Assembly: GCA_017311185.1 (NCBI GenBank)
Contig: JAESUZ010003182.1
Span: 1 to 64,000 of the forward strand
Reading direction: 5' to 3'
From: Proteles cristata cristata
Lineage: Eukaryota; Chordata; Mammalia; Carnivora; Hyaenidae
DNA: 64,000 nt
Part shown: positions 34,811 to 48,308 of the stretch, one piece after another
How the letters are laid out: each line of letters begins with the position of its first letter
Position numbering within the stretch: position 1 is the stretch's first letter
The notes under the pieces: model-generated
The model's database searches: none
Told to the model about the DNA's origin: nothing
The model's input: the letters and a program-made list of their open reading frames with translations, nothing else
Position numbers and translations under genes: made by a program

Positions 34811-36390
34811 CTACTCTTCTGGCTTCTTAGTTTAGAGTCAGACCTTCAAGAATTAATAGGAGTGCATCAAGTAAAAAAGAAAGGTCATTCAAGTTAGAAG
34901 AAACAGGATGAATAAATGAGTAAAAGTGCAGTCCCAGTCTGCATCCCTGTCCCAGTTCTCACAACCCTGTACCTCTATTATCTACTAACACCGCAGCGTG
35001 ATTATATTTCCACTGAACTGTACACTTCCCAAGGGTATGCACTGAGCTTCTTTAACTTTCTTACCATCTGCCACAGAATGCAAAGCAGACACAACATTCA
35101 AGTTGAATAAATGTTAGCAATTATCATCAATATTGATAAATAATGTGTCTAAGGCCTAAGGAGTACCTATGTTTAAGAGTATGAGCAGGGGCTGGGTCAA
35201 AAAGCCTCAAATCCCATTCTAAAGTGTTGAGCCTTATTCAGAACACAATGGGGGAACTACTGGAGCAAAGCATAGAATGTGTGAGGGAAGCACCCTTACA
35301 TTTGTTTTAAAAGATTACTAGATGGTCTGAATGCAAGAAGACTTATTAGAGGATTCTTGTTATACAGACCAAGAAACTGTTAATAAGGACCTGGCTTTCC
35401 TAATCGCCCAAACAAGGACACTATCACCTACTTCACAATGTTAAGAGTTAAGTAAAATAATATGAACTGACTGTGGAAAGCAGAAACGGCCCATCATAAG
35501 GGTTTTCATGAGGGGACTGATCTTGCGCCAGGTCTGACTTGGCCTGAATAAGATACATCTTAGAGATGTTGACGTATTCTGAAATACCTGTCTGTTTCTA
35601 GACATTTAAAGCTGAGGCCAGTTCCTAGAAAGAGGTGGATAAAGGACCTATGAGGCTACACAGTGAAGATGTGAATAAGCCTCTTACTCTTCAACCTTCA
35701 TCTCAGAGCTCACATTCAAAATGCTTCATGTAGACCTAGAACCTCAGAATAAGACCCTCCTGAAGCAACTGGTGGAAAAACGGGAATAGAGGGCCAAAAA
35801 GGTTTGGAAGCCTCTCACTCAGCTCCTGGGCTTTTGTCTATCCTCCTGTCTGGGCCTCTGGCATTGGTAACTGAGATCTGGTGGGGCTGCAGAGGGGCCA
35901 GAACAGTGACATCTACAGCAACCAGAGCAGGAGCTGTTTGGCCGAGCCATCCCCGACACCCAAGACTTTGCTTGCTGTCTTCTTGCAGCGATATGCCCCA
36001 AACTGAGATAGCTCTTGGGAATGGGAAAAATGTTCAACAGCTAGGAAAAAAGGCCTATAGGCCAAGGGTAGAAATGATTATAAGGCCCTCCAAGACAGAT
36101 TACAGAACTGCCCAATCAACTGTCTTATAAGATAATGGTGTCATTTAGTGCTTTTGCATTCATGATAAGAAGACAAGTTTTGAGCCAAGCACACGATATT
36201 TGAGTGAATAAATAAAATTGCTGTTCCAATCAGGGACAACTGTTGTTACTGTCAGCTTAGTGGTATATAAAAAAGCAGCTCTGAATGATTCAGTGAAGGC
36301 AATAAAAAATCTCAGTCTAGATTTGAGTTTAAAGGATTTACGGAGAGAAATAGAGCTGAAAGCAGACGATATACTCGAAGGAACTGAATT
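34809..36390. other. Intron sequence; L2-like scrap, no gene
   Basis: 34985-35115 resembles an L2 3' end (CTGTACACTTCCCAAGGGTA, GAATAAATG). The overlapping frames at 35804-36130 on both strands have no domain. Confidence 0.45.
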
Positions 36391-36391
36391 T

Positions 36392-36618
36392 ATTTAGTTT
36401 TTTATGTTTTTTTAAAAATTTATTTGAGAGACAGAGAGAGAGAGACAGCGTGAGCAGGGGAGGGTCAGAGAGAGAAGGAGACACAGAATCCAAAACAGGT
36501 TCCAGGCTCTGAGCTAGCTGTCAGCATGGAGCCCGATGCAGGGCTTGAACCCACGATCGGCGAGATCATGACCTGAGCCGAAGTCAGACGCTTAACTGAC
36601 TGAGCCACCCAGGCTCAC
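36392..36618 (-). mobile_element. CAN-SINE
   Basis: Minus copy with target-site duplication CTCGAAGGAACTGAATTTA and CTCGAAGCAACTGAATTTA. Confidence 0.93.
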
Positions 36619-38544
36619 CTCGAAGCAACTGAATTTAAAAGAAAAAACATGGAATTTCTCATAAGCTTCATTCACGGCCAAAAAACTCACATTTTCTCAA
36701 AACAACTTATGAAAATGTTAAAAAAAAAATACAAGGACATGTTTCTTGTTGATGAGTTTCTGTGGGCTCCAGTGGTAGAGATGGAGAGATTAAGAAAAAA
36801 AACAAAACCCAGCAAGCTGAGAGAAACTGATGGAGAGAGCGCCTGAGACTACGGCTGCAAATGGAGAAGAGCAGAACACAGAACAAAACAGGAGTATAAA
36901 CACTCAAAGGTTTCCTCATCTAAGACAGTCTTCTTAAAGAAATCAAATTCCAAACTACTGGAGCATCAAGGGAATAGTCATGTGAATGGTCCTATGAATT
37001 ATTCAAGTTGTTATAAATGGGGAAATAGTTAATGGTTTAGAAGTCAGAGATAACTCTGTACTAAAATTTTATTTTTTCTCCCATCAGTCAGACTAGAACA
37101 GTCCAAACAGATATGGGAGAAAACCTTATTACTCTAAATTTTCAGTGAAAAGGGTTGGCAAGCTAGCTATAATAAGGCATTAGCCTTAATATGGACCACT
37201 CATTCTGAAACTTACAGAATTTTTGTTGACATGTCAAATGCAGAGTGTTCCTCCTCATTTTTTTCTGAAGTCTATAGTTAGAAAGAATTTTGTATACAGA
37301 AGTGCTGGTAAAAGAAACTGGTTTGATGCAGAACAAGTTTTGAGAAATGTCAGCTATAAAGGAACCCTAGAAGAGACACCAACAAGGCCTCTTTGGTAAA
37401 ACATGAAGTAGAAAATCAGACAAAACTCTTCCCCTTACAATGAGTATTAGAGGCTTTTCTTGGAGCTATGATAAATTTTTTTCCTCTCACCTCCCTTGAC
37501 CCCACTACTCATCCTGGGCTACCCATTTGCTGCAGAAGAAACACAGGAAGAGGATATTACAGTCCAGACATATAAGAATGAAACAGAAATTCTAGGTCCT
37601 ATTTATGCAACGTAAGCCTGCATCTTAAAACACTATTTTGCATTTGTTTAGGAGATCTAACAATAAAAAACTGAGATAATCCCTATGAAGTCCTTATCAT
37701 AGAACATCTCACCAAATCAGTGAGGGGATGATGAAAAGGAAGAAGGGAATGATGATGATGTCTCTACTTTACATAACCAGGTGGTTAGCAATGCCATAAA
37801 CCTAGAAGATACACAGGACATACAATTTGTGGCTGAACTGGGAGCAACAAGGAAAATGGGTTTGAGGTTCAAAAAATGTGAGGGAAACAGGTTTGGGAAT
37901 TCCTTACACTTACATAAATGGGTTTGAAAAAAAGCTTAGGGTGGAAAGCGGCCACCATGGGGCAAAAGCGCCCAAGGTTAGTTAGTAAGATACTGTATTG
38001 GAATCACAAGAAACTTGTTATATCACCTGCAGGAAATTACTTTCCATCTGGAGCCAATGTACCTTGATCACAAACACCACTCACTCCCTGACCCTCTGCT
38101 TCTTACTCACACAAGTTAATGATTACCATCGGATTGTTTTCTTCACATTCACCACGTGTGTAAGATCTTCGGTGCTCAATTAATATGGAGACAAAACCCC
38201 TGTTCAGGGCTCTTGTCTCCTCCAGAATATTAGCCTCTCTCATATTCAATTCTGCATCTGCTCTCTTGCTGGACAAGAGAAAACTCCAGACTCATAGTCT
38301 GTGACACATAGAGACATACCAAGGAAGAAATAATACAAACAGCACATGTAAAGGAACAAGTATAAAAATAAGATTTTCCTAATACTTTCAATTTTAGAGG
38401 GAACACTCATATATGTATTACAATACAGCTTCTCTCAATATGATCATTTACTTCTGACTGAGGACATGATTTATAAATGTCTTATCCATGTTTGCAAAAG
38501 ACAGAGAGTTTAAGAAGTGACAGTATTTTTTTCCTCCCCCCCCT
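36619..38544. other. Unique intron sequence
   Basis: Nothing supported; short frames only. Confidence 0.5.
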
Positions 38545-38638
38545 TTTTAAGTAAGCTTTATGCCCAATGTGGGGCTTGAACCTATAACCCCAAGATCAAG
38601 AGTCATATATTCTACTGATGGAGCCAGACAAACTCCCC
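38545..38638 (-). mobile_element. Short old CAN-SINE form
   Basis: GCCCAATGTGGGGCTTGAAC and AGATCAAGAGTCATATATTC, ending AACTCCCC. Confidence 0.7.
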
Positions 38639-39224
38639 AACACTGTTGACTTTTTGAGGCCTAAAGCCATCTCTGGCATAATTTCATTACTGTACAGTGC
38701 CCAGTGAAACAAAGGTGATATTGAAGCTCTCCTCCAATCCTTAACATGTCTGAGTCCATGTGCTATAATTAGTATCTGTATTACAGTCATATATGCTATC
38801 AGTAAGATACGCTTGCTATTAAAGCATTTTATTAATTAAGACTTAGATTTCTTGAAACAGATTCCCTTTATCAGTTGTCGCATTTCTGCCTTCTCTGAAC
38901 AGAAGATAATACCCTTTGGGCTCACTGTGCCAAGAAAATTATACCTTAAAGGAAGAGGATATGTCTTCCACGTGGTAATCATTATTGGAATATCTTGTCA
39001 GCAGTAATATTTTGCCAGCATCTTCCACTCCACACATGGACAGATGTACAATATTTTCTAGAATCATTAACAGAATATACAAATAAATCTCCCTCACATT
39101 TTTTCCATCTTAAGTCTTCCCTAACTTTTTTTCTAATGAGAGATATTAAACCAATCCATTTCTTTATATGGATACTGGGTGCTGACTGAGATAGGCAGGT
39201 CTTCATTTGACTCCTGAGTCATCT
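38639..39224. other. Unique intron sequence
   Basis: Nothing supported. Confidence 0.5.
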
Positions 39225-39620
39225 CCTTAAAAAGCACTGTCTGCCCCTACCTCAGTCCTGCTAGTACCCCTGCCCGGAACACTTTTCCACAAAGTCCTCA
39301 CATGCATCACTCTCTCATTTTATTCAGATCTTTGCACAAGTGCCATGCTTTTAAAGAGGCTTTCTCTAATTACCCTCTAGAAAATAATATGCCATCTTAT
39401 CCCATCATTCTTTATCCCCTTTCTTGAGTTTATTTTTCTCTACAGCACTTTTCAACACTTGAAATTATATACTTGTTTCTTGTTAGCAGTCTCACACTAC
39501 AATATAAGCTTCGTGAGAGCCAGAATTTCATGTATTCAACATTAAATCCTCAGCACATAGAACAGTGCCTGGCAAATGTGAGGTATTAAGTTGAAAACTG
39601 CTGAATGAAAGTAGCTTTTA
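39225..39620 (+). repeat. L2 LINE relic, 3' end
   Basis: AGGCTTTCTCTAATTACCCT, TACAGCACTTTTCAACACTT, GCTTCGTGAGAGCCAGAATT and ACAGTGCCTGGCAAATGTGA, with CTGAATGAA end, follow the L2 3' end in order. Confidence 0.8.
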
Positions 39621-39856
39621 ATAAATAAACATTTCAAAAGGAAAGACCCATTAATAATTATTCTTTAAGCTTTTTAATCCAAAAATTGTTTCTGAGGATC
39701 CACTTGTTATAGTCTAACCCCCTTTGAAGACTGTGATTTAAAAACTGCACTAGTATTTGGGAGGGGGGGGAAACTTCCTAGAAAAAAGACCCCTGAATCA
39801 CAGTGTATATACAGCTTTAAATAGGACACTGTTGGGATGTTTCAAAATGCACAAAC

Positions 39857-40058
39857 AGGGACGCCTGGGTGGCTCAGTCGGTTAAGTGTCCAACTTCAGC
39901 TCAGGTCATGATCTCACGGTTCATGGGTTCAAGCCCTGCGTCGGGCTCTGTGCTGACAGCTCAGAGCCTGGAGCCTGTTTCAGATTCTGTGTCTCCCTCT
40001 CTCTGCTCCTCCCCCACTCGTGCTCTATCTCTGCCTCAAAAATAAACTATTAAAAAAC
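39857..40058 (+). mobile_element. CAN-SINE
   Basis: Head GGGACGCCTGGGTGGCTCAG; target-site duplication TTCAAAATGCACAA and TTCAAAATGTACAA. Confidence 0.93.
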
Positions 40059-40069
40059 ATTCAAAATGT

Positions 40070-40672
40070 ACAATGAAGTAATTAGTTAAAAAAACCCACA
40101 CTGATTCCTCAAAAACACGGAATTACTATATGATCCAGCAATAGCACTTCTGGGTATTGAAAACATGAGAACAAAATGAAAACAGCGACTTGAGCTGCTA
40201 TTTGTACATCCATTTTCACAGCAACATTATTCACAATAGCCAAAAGGTGGAAGCAAACTAAGTATCCATCGACAGAGAAATGAACAAAACGGTATTTAAC
40301 ATATGATGGAGTATTATCCAGCCTTTTAAAAGGAAGGAAATTCTGACAACATGCTACATGATGGGTAAACCTTGAGGAACTATGTTACGTGATGTTTCAG
40401 GCAATGAAGGACAAACATTGTAGGATCTTACTTTACATGAGGTACTCATAGTAGTCAAAATCATGGAGACAGAAAGTAGAATGGTGGCTACCAGGGGCTG
40501 AGAAGTTAGTGTTTAATGATCATAGAGTTGCAGTGGAAAAAACTACTGAAGACTGATGGTGGTGATGGCTGCATAACAATATGAATGTACTTCAAACCAT
40601 AGAACTGTACACTTAAAGCTCATTAAAATGATAAACGTTACGTTATAGATACTTTTAACCATAATAAAAAAA
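40070..40672 (+). mobile_element. Old L1M 3' end
   Basis: TATATGATCCAGCAATAGCA, GCAACATTATTCACAATAGC, GGAGTATTATCCAGCCTTTT and AACTGTACACTTAAAGCTC. Confidence 0.9.
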
Positions 40673-40769
40673 TGGGAAAAATCTCCATTAAAACAGACCG
40701 AAAAGCAATGTCTTTCCTTTTTCAATATTCTTTTAATGAATACAGTAAAAGTATCTTAAAAGAGGGACA

Positions 40770-40975
40770 TATAGTTTACAAAATGCTTTTCACACAGCAA
40801 TTCATTGTATTCTCACATCAAGTCTTCAATGTAGACAGGACAAGCTTCACTCTCTACTCCCTGAATAAGGCAAGGAACTCAAAGTGACTTATCCAAAGAA
40901 AATAGGCTGTAAAATGGCGAAGCCAAAACTAGATCCCAGGCATTCTGATCTCTAATCTAGTGTTTTGTCTCCTGA
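40770..40975 (+). repeat. MIR-like relic
   Basis: AAATGCTTTTCACACAGCAA, AATAAGGCAAGGAACTCAAA and GAAGCCAAAACTAGATCCCA follow MIR loosely. Confidence 0.55.
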
Positions 40976-41289
40976 ACAAGAAAGCACCTCAAGTCTTGAG
41001 TCCTATACCAACTTTCTGAACAGAAGAGTGATGTCTTCTTTGTCCTTTGTCTCTATGTCTACTGCCTGCTGTCCTTGTTATTCATGTCTCAAATTGCTAA
41101 AGTTTCTACTTAATCACTCAATTATGGTTAAGGGATAGGTCTTTATCTCTAGTGTTGTACATTGTTGGTGAGCAATAACGTTTCCAGATTGTGGATTATA
41201 TTCTATAAATATCAACCCCCTAGTGACTACGGTTCTCTATTTTAATCCTTCCTATTACTTTTTTTCCTCCTTTGCAGAAGATACTTTTG

Positions 41290-43530
41290 CAATTTCTGTA
41301 ATAATGAAAAAAATGTACAAAGAGAAAATAGTAAAACAATCTCCATCCATCACCAAGTTTCAATAATTATCAATCTGTGGCAGTCCTGTATCACTATATC
41401 CCAATCCATTCTCTACCCAACCCCTCTGGATTATTTGAAACAAATTCCAGATAGCATGTATTATTTCATCTGTAAATATTTCTTTATGCGTCTCTAAGAG
41501 AAAGGATGTAAAAGAACAACTACCATACTATTATTACATTTAAAGCAATGAACATTTTCTTAAAATTAATTTCCCAAGCAGTGTCCACATTTCCACAACT
41601 GGTTTATTTTTTCTTAGTTTGACTGTGGATCCAAATAAGGTCTATACATTGTGACTTCATGACCATGTCTCTTACATAGGTTCCTTCTTCCCTCCCTCTT
41701 TTTCTCCCCCTTGCAATTTTGTTGTTGTTGTTGTTAAAAATATCAGATTATCTGGTAGTTTCCTACAGTATGGATTTTGCCAAATGTATCACCAGGATGT
41801 AGTTTAATATGTTCCTCTGGCAAATACAGTATTTCCTGTAATTGACAGAACTAGTGATTTGATCAGATTCAGGATCATTTTTGTACTTTTAAAGTTTATT
41901 TTGCCAAGACTGCTTCACAGGGGGTGATGTGTAATTCCAACAATAGTTACAAAATGTCTACTTCTCAGTCTGTGGAATTAATCTGTGGAATTAAAAATTA
42001 TCAATGATCACCAACTAGAATCATTAATTAATTAAGAGTTGTAACATGGTGATGTTCTATCATCCCTTCTTTATTCATTAGCTGGAATACTTCTGAAAGA
42101 GAAACTCCTTAACTATTCAGTTGTCTGATGTATAGTTTATACAGAAAAGGCAGAATAAATGAATTTACTTTATTTACTAATTTTCAAAACAAAGAACTTC
42201 CCAGCATTCTCTAAAGATAATCAGCAAGTTTAAAACACTTTTAAGTATTTATGGATTTAAATGTATTTCAATTCTTTGTAGTTATCCTTACTGAGGTTCA
42301 AATTGCCTGATATTTGGACAGTGGAAGCTTATTTAAATTGGCTCTTGAGATCTGACACAATACTACTTGTCTCTGATACCTTCTTTGCTTTCTGGGGTTA
42401 CATTTTATTCCAGGCGTACCTTGTATTTTTCTATCCTTAGACCTGGAATCAGCCATTTCTTCAAAGAAGTTCTAATTTCTTTCGGTGGGAAATGGTGTTC
42501 AGAAACCACGATCTGGGTACTAGGGGAGCTAAGTGCCTTTTAAGTACACAGAGATAGGTAATTTTATACACACATCTATATAAGCATGTACATAGATAGA
42601 AACACATATATCATGAGTTTATAATGATGCTTCCTACTCAAATTCAGATTTATACGGTTTTTACTTAATCTCACGGATCTTTCATTTGTTTCTCCCATCT
42701 TACATGCCAAAACCCTATTCCCAATGCTGCCTACACAACTATTCATTTACTTCCTCCTGCAATATACATGAAACAGCTGAGAATTAAAATGTCAGTACCG
42801 GGGTACCTGAGTGGCTCAGTCAGTTAAGTGTCTGACTCCTGATATTGGCTTAGGTCGTGCCCACCCTATCAGACTCCACACTGAGCCTGGAGCCTGCTTG
42901 GGATTCTCTTACTCCCTTTCTCTCTAACCCTCCTCCACTCAAGCTCATTCTCTCTCTCAAAATAATAAATGTTATATATATATTTTCTCAGTACTACCTA
43001 TCGTCAACAATATGGTACATAAAAATCACTATTTACTGCAATTCTTTCTACCCTTAGGATATTACCCAACTCAAGATATCCTACAAATTATTGTGACATT
43101 TGAATAGTTTACTCTGTGTGATTATATCACTAACTGTAAGACACTTTGTAAGTTTTGTGTTGCTTTTGATTTTTAGGCATTGCATTTTTAATTTAACTGC
43201 TACATAAAATATTTAGATGGGTTTAAAGTCAAAACCACAAAACAAAATATATTCAAAGACAACTGGTTGTTCTCCCTGTTTAATTTCATCCCTCCCTGCC
43301 CTATAGGTAACTTTATTAATGCTTCCCCCACCTCCAAATGTCAGAGTTCTTGGTCAGATTTGAAAACACTTTAAAAACAAGTCCTTGGCAACCTCCAAAT
43401 TGTTCTTGGTGACCCTGATTTCCCTCTGGCCATAATCTTGGGACCAAAAGGGCATATAAAAAGTCACCTTTACTAATACTTCTATTTAATACCCCAAATT
43501 CCCTCTTTTTTGGTTACTATGTACTACCTC
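41290..43530. repeat. Old L1M 3' UTR-like block, discontinuous
   Basis: GAAACAAATTCCAGATAGCA, GTGGATCCAAATAAGGTCTA, TACAGTATGGATTTTGCCAA, GACCTGGAATCAGCCATTTC and AACCACGATCTGGGTACTAG appear in the order known from a common ancient L1M-type region. Interrupted by the SINE at 42800. Orientation not decided. Confidence 0.6.
42800..42972 (+). mobile_element. CAN-SINE, internally deleted
   Basis: Head GGGGTACCTGAGTGGCTCAG. The middle is shortened: after TAGGTCGTGCCC it skips to a later segment. Confidence 0.85.
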
Positions 43531-43611
43531 CCTACTATAAGGAATAATGAAATTATCTAGTAACTTCTTTCTCCTGTCTCTCTACTCCGGCATCTAATTT
43601 TAAATAATACT

Positions 43612-43819
43612 TTTAATTTTTTTAAACATTTATTTGAGAGACAGAGAGACAGACCATGAGCAGGGGCAGGGCAGAGAAAGGGAGTCACAGAATCTGAAGC
43701 AGGCTCCAGACTCTGAGCTGTCAGCACAGAGCCTGATGTGGGACTCCAACCCACAAACTGTGAGATCATGACCTAAGCGAAAGTCAGATGCTCAACCAAC
43801 TGAGCCACCCAGGTGCCTC
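43612..43819 (-). mobile_element. CAN-SINE
   Basis: Minus copy ending GAGCCACCCAGGTGCCTC; AATAATACTTTTAA and AATAATGTATTTTTA flank it. Confidence 0.9.
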
Positions 43820-44408
43820 TAATAATGTATTTTTATTTATAGTTAATACCTATGAGGTAATCAATGAGCTTATTCTACATTTTGTATATTCTCCCCACAT
43901 TTTTCATAATTAAACTTTATCTACAGAATTAAACTATTGTTACATACATAGTTACATACTATACTGTCTTTCAATCTTAGTTTCATCATTAAAAAATATA
44001 TTCAATATCCATTACCAGTTTAAAAGTGTTATTCACAATACAGGTCCACAATCCCTTATCAGATAGAAACCTCTGAAGCCAAATATGTTCTAAAACTCAG
44101 CCTTTTTTCTTCCTTTTTCTTTTTAAAGAAAGCAATATAGTATGTGGATTCTTTACTGTGTATTATGTAAATACCCCAGTTATATTTAACATAGCACCTC
44201 ATAATCAAATGAATATTTTGTAGTAGTGTATATTAAATGTTTAAGCTATGTTTATTTAGATCCGGTTTTGTTGCCAAATGAATCCATGTCATATCGGTGT
44301 TTGCCATCAAAGGAGTCTCCTTAAGAAATGATTTTTAAAACTTTTGGAAAACAGAGTGTCAACCTGTAGTTAGTAGCTCAAGATCATATATTAAAAATAG
44401 TATTTTCC
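43820..44408. other. Unique intron sequence
   Basis: Nothing supported. Confidence 0.5.
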
Positions 44409-44604
44409 TGGGAGCCTGGGTGGCTCAGTCAGTTAAGTGTCCAACTCTTGGTTTCAGCTCAGATCATGATCTCATGGTTCATGAGATCAAGCTTGGGTTC
44501 TGCGTGGACAACGTGAAGCCTGCTCGGGGTTCGCTCTCTCTCCCTCTGCTCCCCCACCCTAAGTGCATGTATGGGCAAGCATGCATGCTCTCCGTCTCTC
44601 AAAA
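44409..44604 (+). mobile_element. CAN-SINE, older copy
   Basis: Head GGGAGCCTGGGTGGCTCAGT. Its tail is interrupted by the next, opposite SINE. Confidence 0.88.
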
Positions 44605-44609
44605 CTTTA

Positions 44610-44808
44610 TTTTTTTTAATGTTTATTTGTTTTTGAGACAGGGTGACAGAGCATGAGAAGGGGAGGAGCAGAGAGAGAGGGAGACAGAGGATGTGAAGCA
44701 GGCTCTTTGCTGACAGCACAGAACCCCATGCGGGGCTTGAACCCAACTGTGAGATCATGACCTATGCTGAAGTCAGATGATCAACCAACTGAGCCACCCA
44801 GGCACCCC
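44610..44808 (-). mobile_element. CAN-SINE inserted in a SINE tail
   Basis: Minus copy ending GAGCCACCCAGGCACCCC. The remaining tail AAAATAAGTAAATAAAAT of the host SINE follows. Confidence 0.9.
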
Positions 44809-44884
44809 AACAAACTGTAAAATAAGTAAATAAAATAGTATTTCCCCGATCCAACCAAAAAAGTCAGAAAACATTTTTATTTAT

Positions 44885-45025
44885 ATTAAATGAAGATAAC
44901 TTTTTTTTGTATGGTTGACATACTATGTAATATAAATTTCAGGTGTACAACATAGTGAGTTACAATTCTATGCATTACCCAATGTTCACCATGATAAATG
45001 TAGCTATCATGAAAATATCGTTTAA
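44885..45025. repeat. L1M-type fragment
   Basis: TGTATGGTTGACATACTATG and TTCAGGTGTACAACATAGTG are a common old L1 motif. Confidence 0.6.
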
Positions 45026-45286
45026 AATGCCATTCTTCTATAAAATTTCATTGTACTACCACAAGTAGAGATTCCTTGTTAAGAGTTTTGCTTAGGAGAA
45101 TCTTATTAAACCCATGTGGGCTTTTTCTAATATAACCTATTGTAATTCAAAACAGCTGTCAGTCCCCTGCTGATACTTTTATTTCCTATTAAAAACGCAT
45201 TCTTAAAAGAATATAAAAGTACATCACATTCCACTAATCTATGCAACATTCTTTTAAGTGTAACCATTAGAATTTTTAAAACTAGA

Positions 45287-45517
45287 GGGGCGCCTGGGTG
45301 GCTCAGTCGGGTGGCTCAGTCGGCTAAGAGTCCAACTTCGGCTCAGGTCATGATCTCACAGTTCGTGGGTTCGAGCCCCGCGTCAGGCTCTGTTCTGACA
45401 GGTAGTTCAGAGCCTGGAGCCTGTTTCAGATTCTGTGTCTCCCTCTCTCTCTGACCCTCCTCTGCTCACGCTGTCTCTATCTCTCTCTCAGAAATAAATA
45501 AAACATTAAAAAAATTA
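45287..45517 (+). mobile_element. CAN-SINE with duplicated box A region
   Basis: The 13-bp unit GGGTGGCTCAGTC occurs twice in tandem (45296-45321), repeating the tRNA-type A-box region. Target-site duplication GAATTTTTAAAACTAGA and GAATTTTTAAAGCTAGA. Confidence 0.93.
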
Positions 45518-45518
45518 A

Positions 45519-45550
45519 GAATGAATGAATGAATGAATGAATGAATGAAT
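45519..45550. repeat. (GAAT)8 microsatellite
   Basis: Lies exactly between SINE tail and the 3' target duplication, which itself begins GAAT. Confidence 0.95.
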
Positions 45551-45689
45551 TTTTAAAGCTAGAAATTGAGGGAAAGAACGGATAAAGATGAGCCTTGTTC
45601 TTAGAACTCTGGCTCTACCACAGAGGGTCACAGTTTAATTTTGAGATGGGAGGTATCTGAGTTTTTTATAATAAAATGAAAATTATATT

Positions 45690-45894
45690 TAAAAAATTTT
45701 AAATTTAAATTTTAAATTTAAAAATTTAAGTTTGTTTGAGAGAGAAAATGAACAAGGAGGGGAGGGACAGAGAGAAGGAGACAGAAACCCAGAGCAGAGC
45801 CTGATGTGGGGCTCAAACTCAGTAACTGTGAGATTATGACCTGAGCCGAGATCAAGAGTCAGACACTTAACCGACTGTGCCACTCAGGCAGCCC
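45690..45894 (-). mobile_element. CAN-SINE, older copy
   Basis: Minus copy ending TGCCACTCAGGCAGCCC, preceded by an A/T palindromic tail AAATTTAAATTTTAAATTTA. Confidence 0.87.
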
Positions 45895-47840
45895 AAACTT
45901 ATTATATTCTTAATGTTCTCTTAGTATTTCTAGTTATGAAATACTTATGCTGTGTCACAATGTCTATGGTCATTCACTTCACTTCATTTCACTTCATCCC
46001 ACAGGCAGTACAATAGTAAGTAATGTATAGTACAATAAGATATTTTGAGGGAGAGACCACATTTACACAATTTTTACTACAGTGTATTGTTATAATTCTT
46101 CTATTTTGTTATTATTATTGTTAATCTCTTAGTGTATCTAACCTATAAATTAAACTTCATTCCAGGTATGTATATACAGGAAAAATCTTAGTATATATAG
46201 TGTTCAGTACTATATGTGCTTTCAGGAATCCACTAAGGGTCTGGGAACATACCATCCCCCCCCCAATAAGGGAGGGGGGCTACTGTGACTACAAATTACT
46301 ATGTTGAACTTTCATTTATTTGACTCAAGCCAACAAATAGTGAAGTATAATGAATCAGGAATTTTAACTCTCCTTTCCCGTCCTTCCTCTTCTGTCAGAC
46401 TTTATTGTTGAAGCATGTGACAGAACTATGACTTTGTAAATAAGGCTATGAGATTTCTCTGTCATAAGCTATTACTAAAATTTGCTATAACTCATCTAGT
46501 TCTGCCACAAAGCTTTTTTTTTTTTAACTTACCAGCAAATTCTCATGTGTAGTCTCAAGCAAGCAAGAAATATTTTGGGAAAGTCTGAAGACAAGGATAA
46601 TTAGGTCTTATAACGTATATTATGGAATTTTTCCTAAAGAACAATTCACAAATCCCAGATAAAACAGACCTGAATATAATTTCAAAATATAGTGGAAAAA
46701 TACACATATTATGCTTGAAGTTAGTTCTGGCATTCAAGTCTCCTCGGAAGGAAGGAAGGAAGGAAGGAGCACAGTAACAACACAATTCATTATTGCTCCT
46801 TCCAGGACTCCAATTTAGTGAGATTTTTCATAAAATTCAAGGCACTGTGGCCAGAGGAAGCTGTCAAACTTTTTATTTAAGTGAACATTTTTAGAAAAAT
46901 AATTAAAGGCAAGCAAAGAACACTCTGTATGTCTAGTCTAATTGATTTCTCCATTTCACTCTGAAGACAATAACATACCTCATGTTTATTTAAAAAGTGT
47001 TTACAAAACCCTTTTTCATGTCATTATTTCATCCTAACAATGCACTGCTAAATATCTATAATGTAGCAGACACTGTGCTGCATCCTGTAGGCTTTGGCTC
47101 AAAGTACACAGAGTTATACGGAGGAGTCAGACATACAAGCAAGTGATTATAGTACAGCTGCAACAGTGCGGGAAGAGTGGGCCAAAGTACTAAGGGACTG
47201 AGTGTATGACTACTGGTAAAGGTCATATTTGAACTGGGTCTTGAATAAACACAACTTTATCAATCAGGAGATTTTTGATAGCAAATAACTCCAAAGAAAT
47301 GGCTTCAACAATAAGGAATTAATCTGTTCGGTGGAGAAATCCCATGGTAGTATCTACCAGACCCCAGTATAGTATGTATCTAAAATTATGTTATCTTGGA
47401 CCTACATTCATTCTCTCTGCTCTGTCATCTTCCAGACACGCTTCATCATCCCTCGGGGTTGTAAGACAGCTGCCAGTGGCAACTGGAGTCACATGTTCTC
47501 TTGTTCATATACAACAGGAGAAAAAGTCCTCTCCCCCAGAAAAAGAAGGTCTCCTTCCCTTTGGTCTGACTGGGACAAGTAACAGTTTACAGGGAAATGC
47601 CCTGGCTTGGAGTAATCAAAATCTACCCCTGGAGTGGGTAATGAATCATCTTCTTAGAGTCTCCCGATGACAAAGAAAAAGAACTCCAAGCACTGGAATA
47701 AACACATGAAACACAGAAGCACAGGAAACAAGAAACAGCTTGGTAAGGCTGGAGTGACGGGAAACGGAAGGCTGGACACAGTCTACAAACTCTTGTGAGT
47801 TGGGACTTAATTCCATAAGCAAAGGGAGGTTAACACAGGT
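45895..47840. other. Intron sequence with weak ancient-repeat traces
   Basis: 46746-46768 is a GGAA microsatellite. 47030-47690 looks like one or two old dispersed elements of unknown family. No gene supported. Confidence 0.4.
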
Positions 47841-48071
47841 TTTTTTTTTTGTTTTTGTTTTTTAAATATTTTTATTTATTTCTAGGAGAGAGAAAGACAG
47901 CGTGGGCAGGGGAGGGTCAGAGAGAGAGGGAGACACAGAATCTGAAACAGACTCCAGGCTCTGAGCTGGCAGTCAGCACAGAGCCCGACGCGGGGCTCGA
48001 ACCCACAAACTGCGAGATCATGACCTAAGCGAAAGTCAGACGCTTAACCGACTAAGCCACCCAGGCGCCCC
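47841..48071 (-). mobile_element. CAN-SINE, young subfamily
   Basis: TTTATTTCTAGGAGAGAG tail and AGGCGCCCC head end; ACACAGGTTTTTTT flanks both sides. Confidence 0.95.
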
Positions 48072-48308
48072 ACACAGGTTTTTTTAAGTAGGGAGGTAAC
48101 ATATCCCAATTGGGTTTTGTTGTTTTTTTTTTTTAGAAACATCAGTATGGTAGCAATATAGAGAATAGAAAGGAGAGGGAGAGTGGGAAAACAAATGGCA
48201 AAGACCTGGTTGGTAGCATGTTCAATAAATAGTTCAGACTAATAACAGGGAAGGAGAGAATTGAAGAGCAAACACAACATGGTAAGGCTGCTTTGTAAAA
48301 CACTGTAA

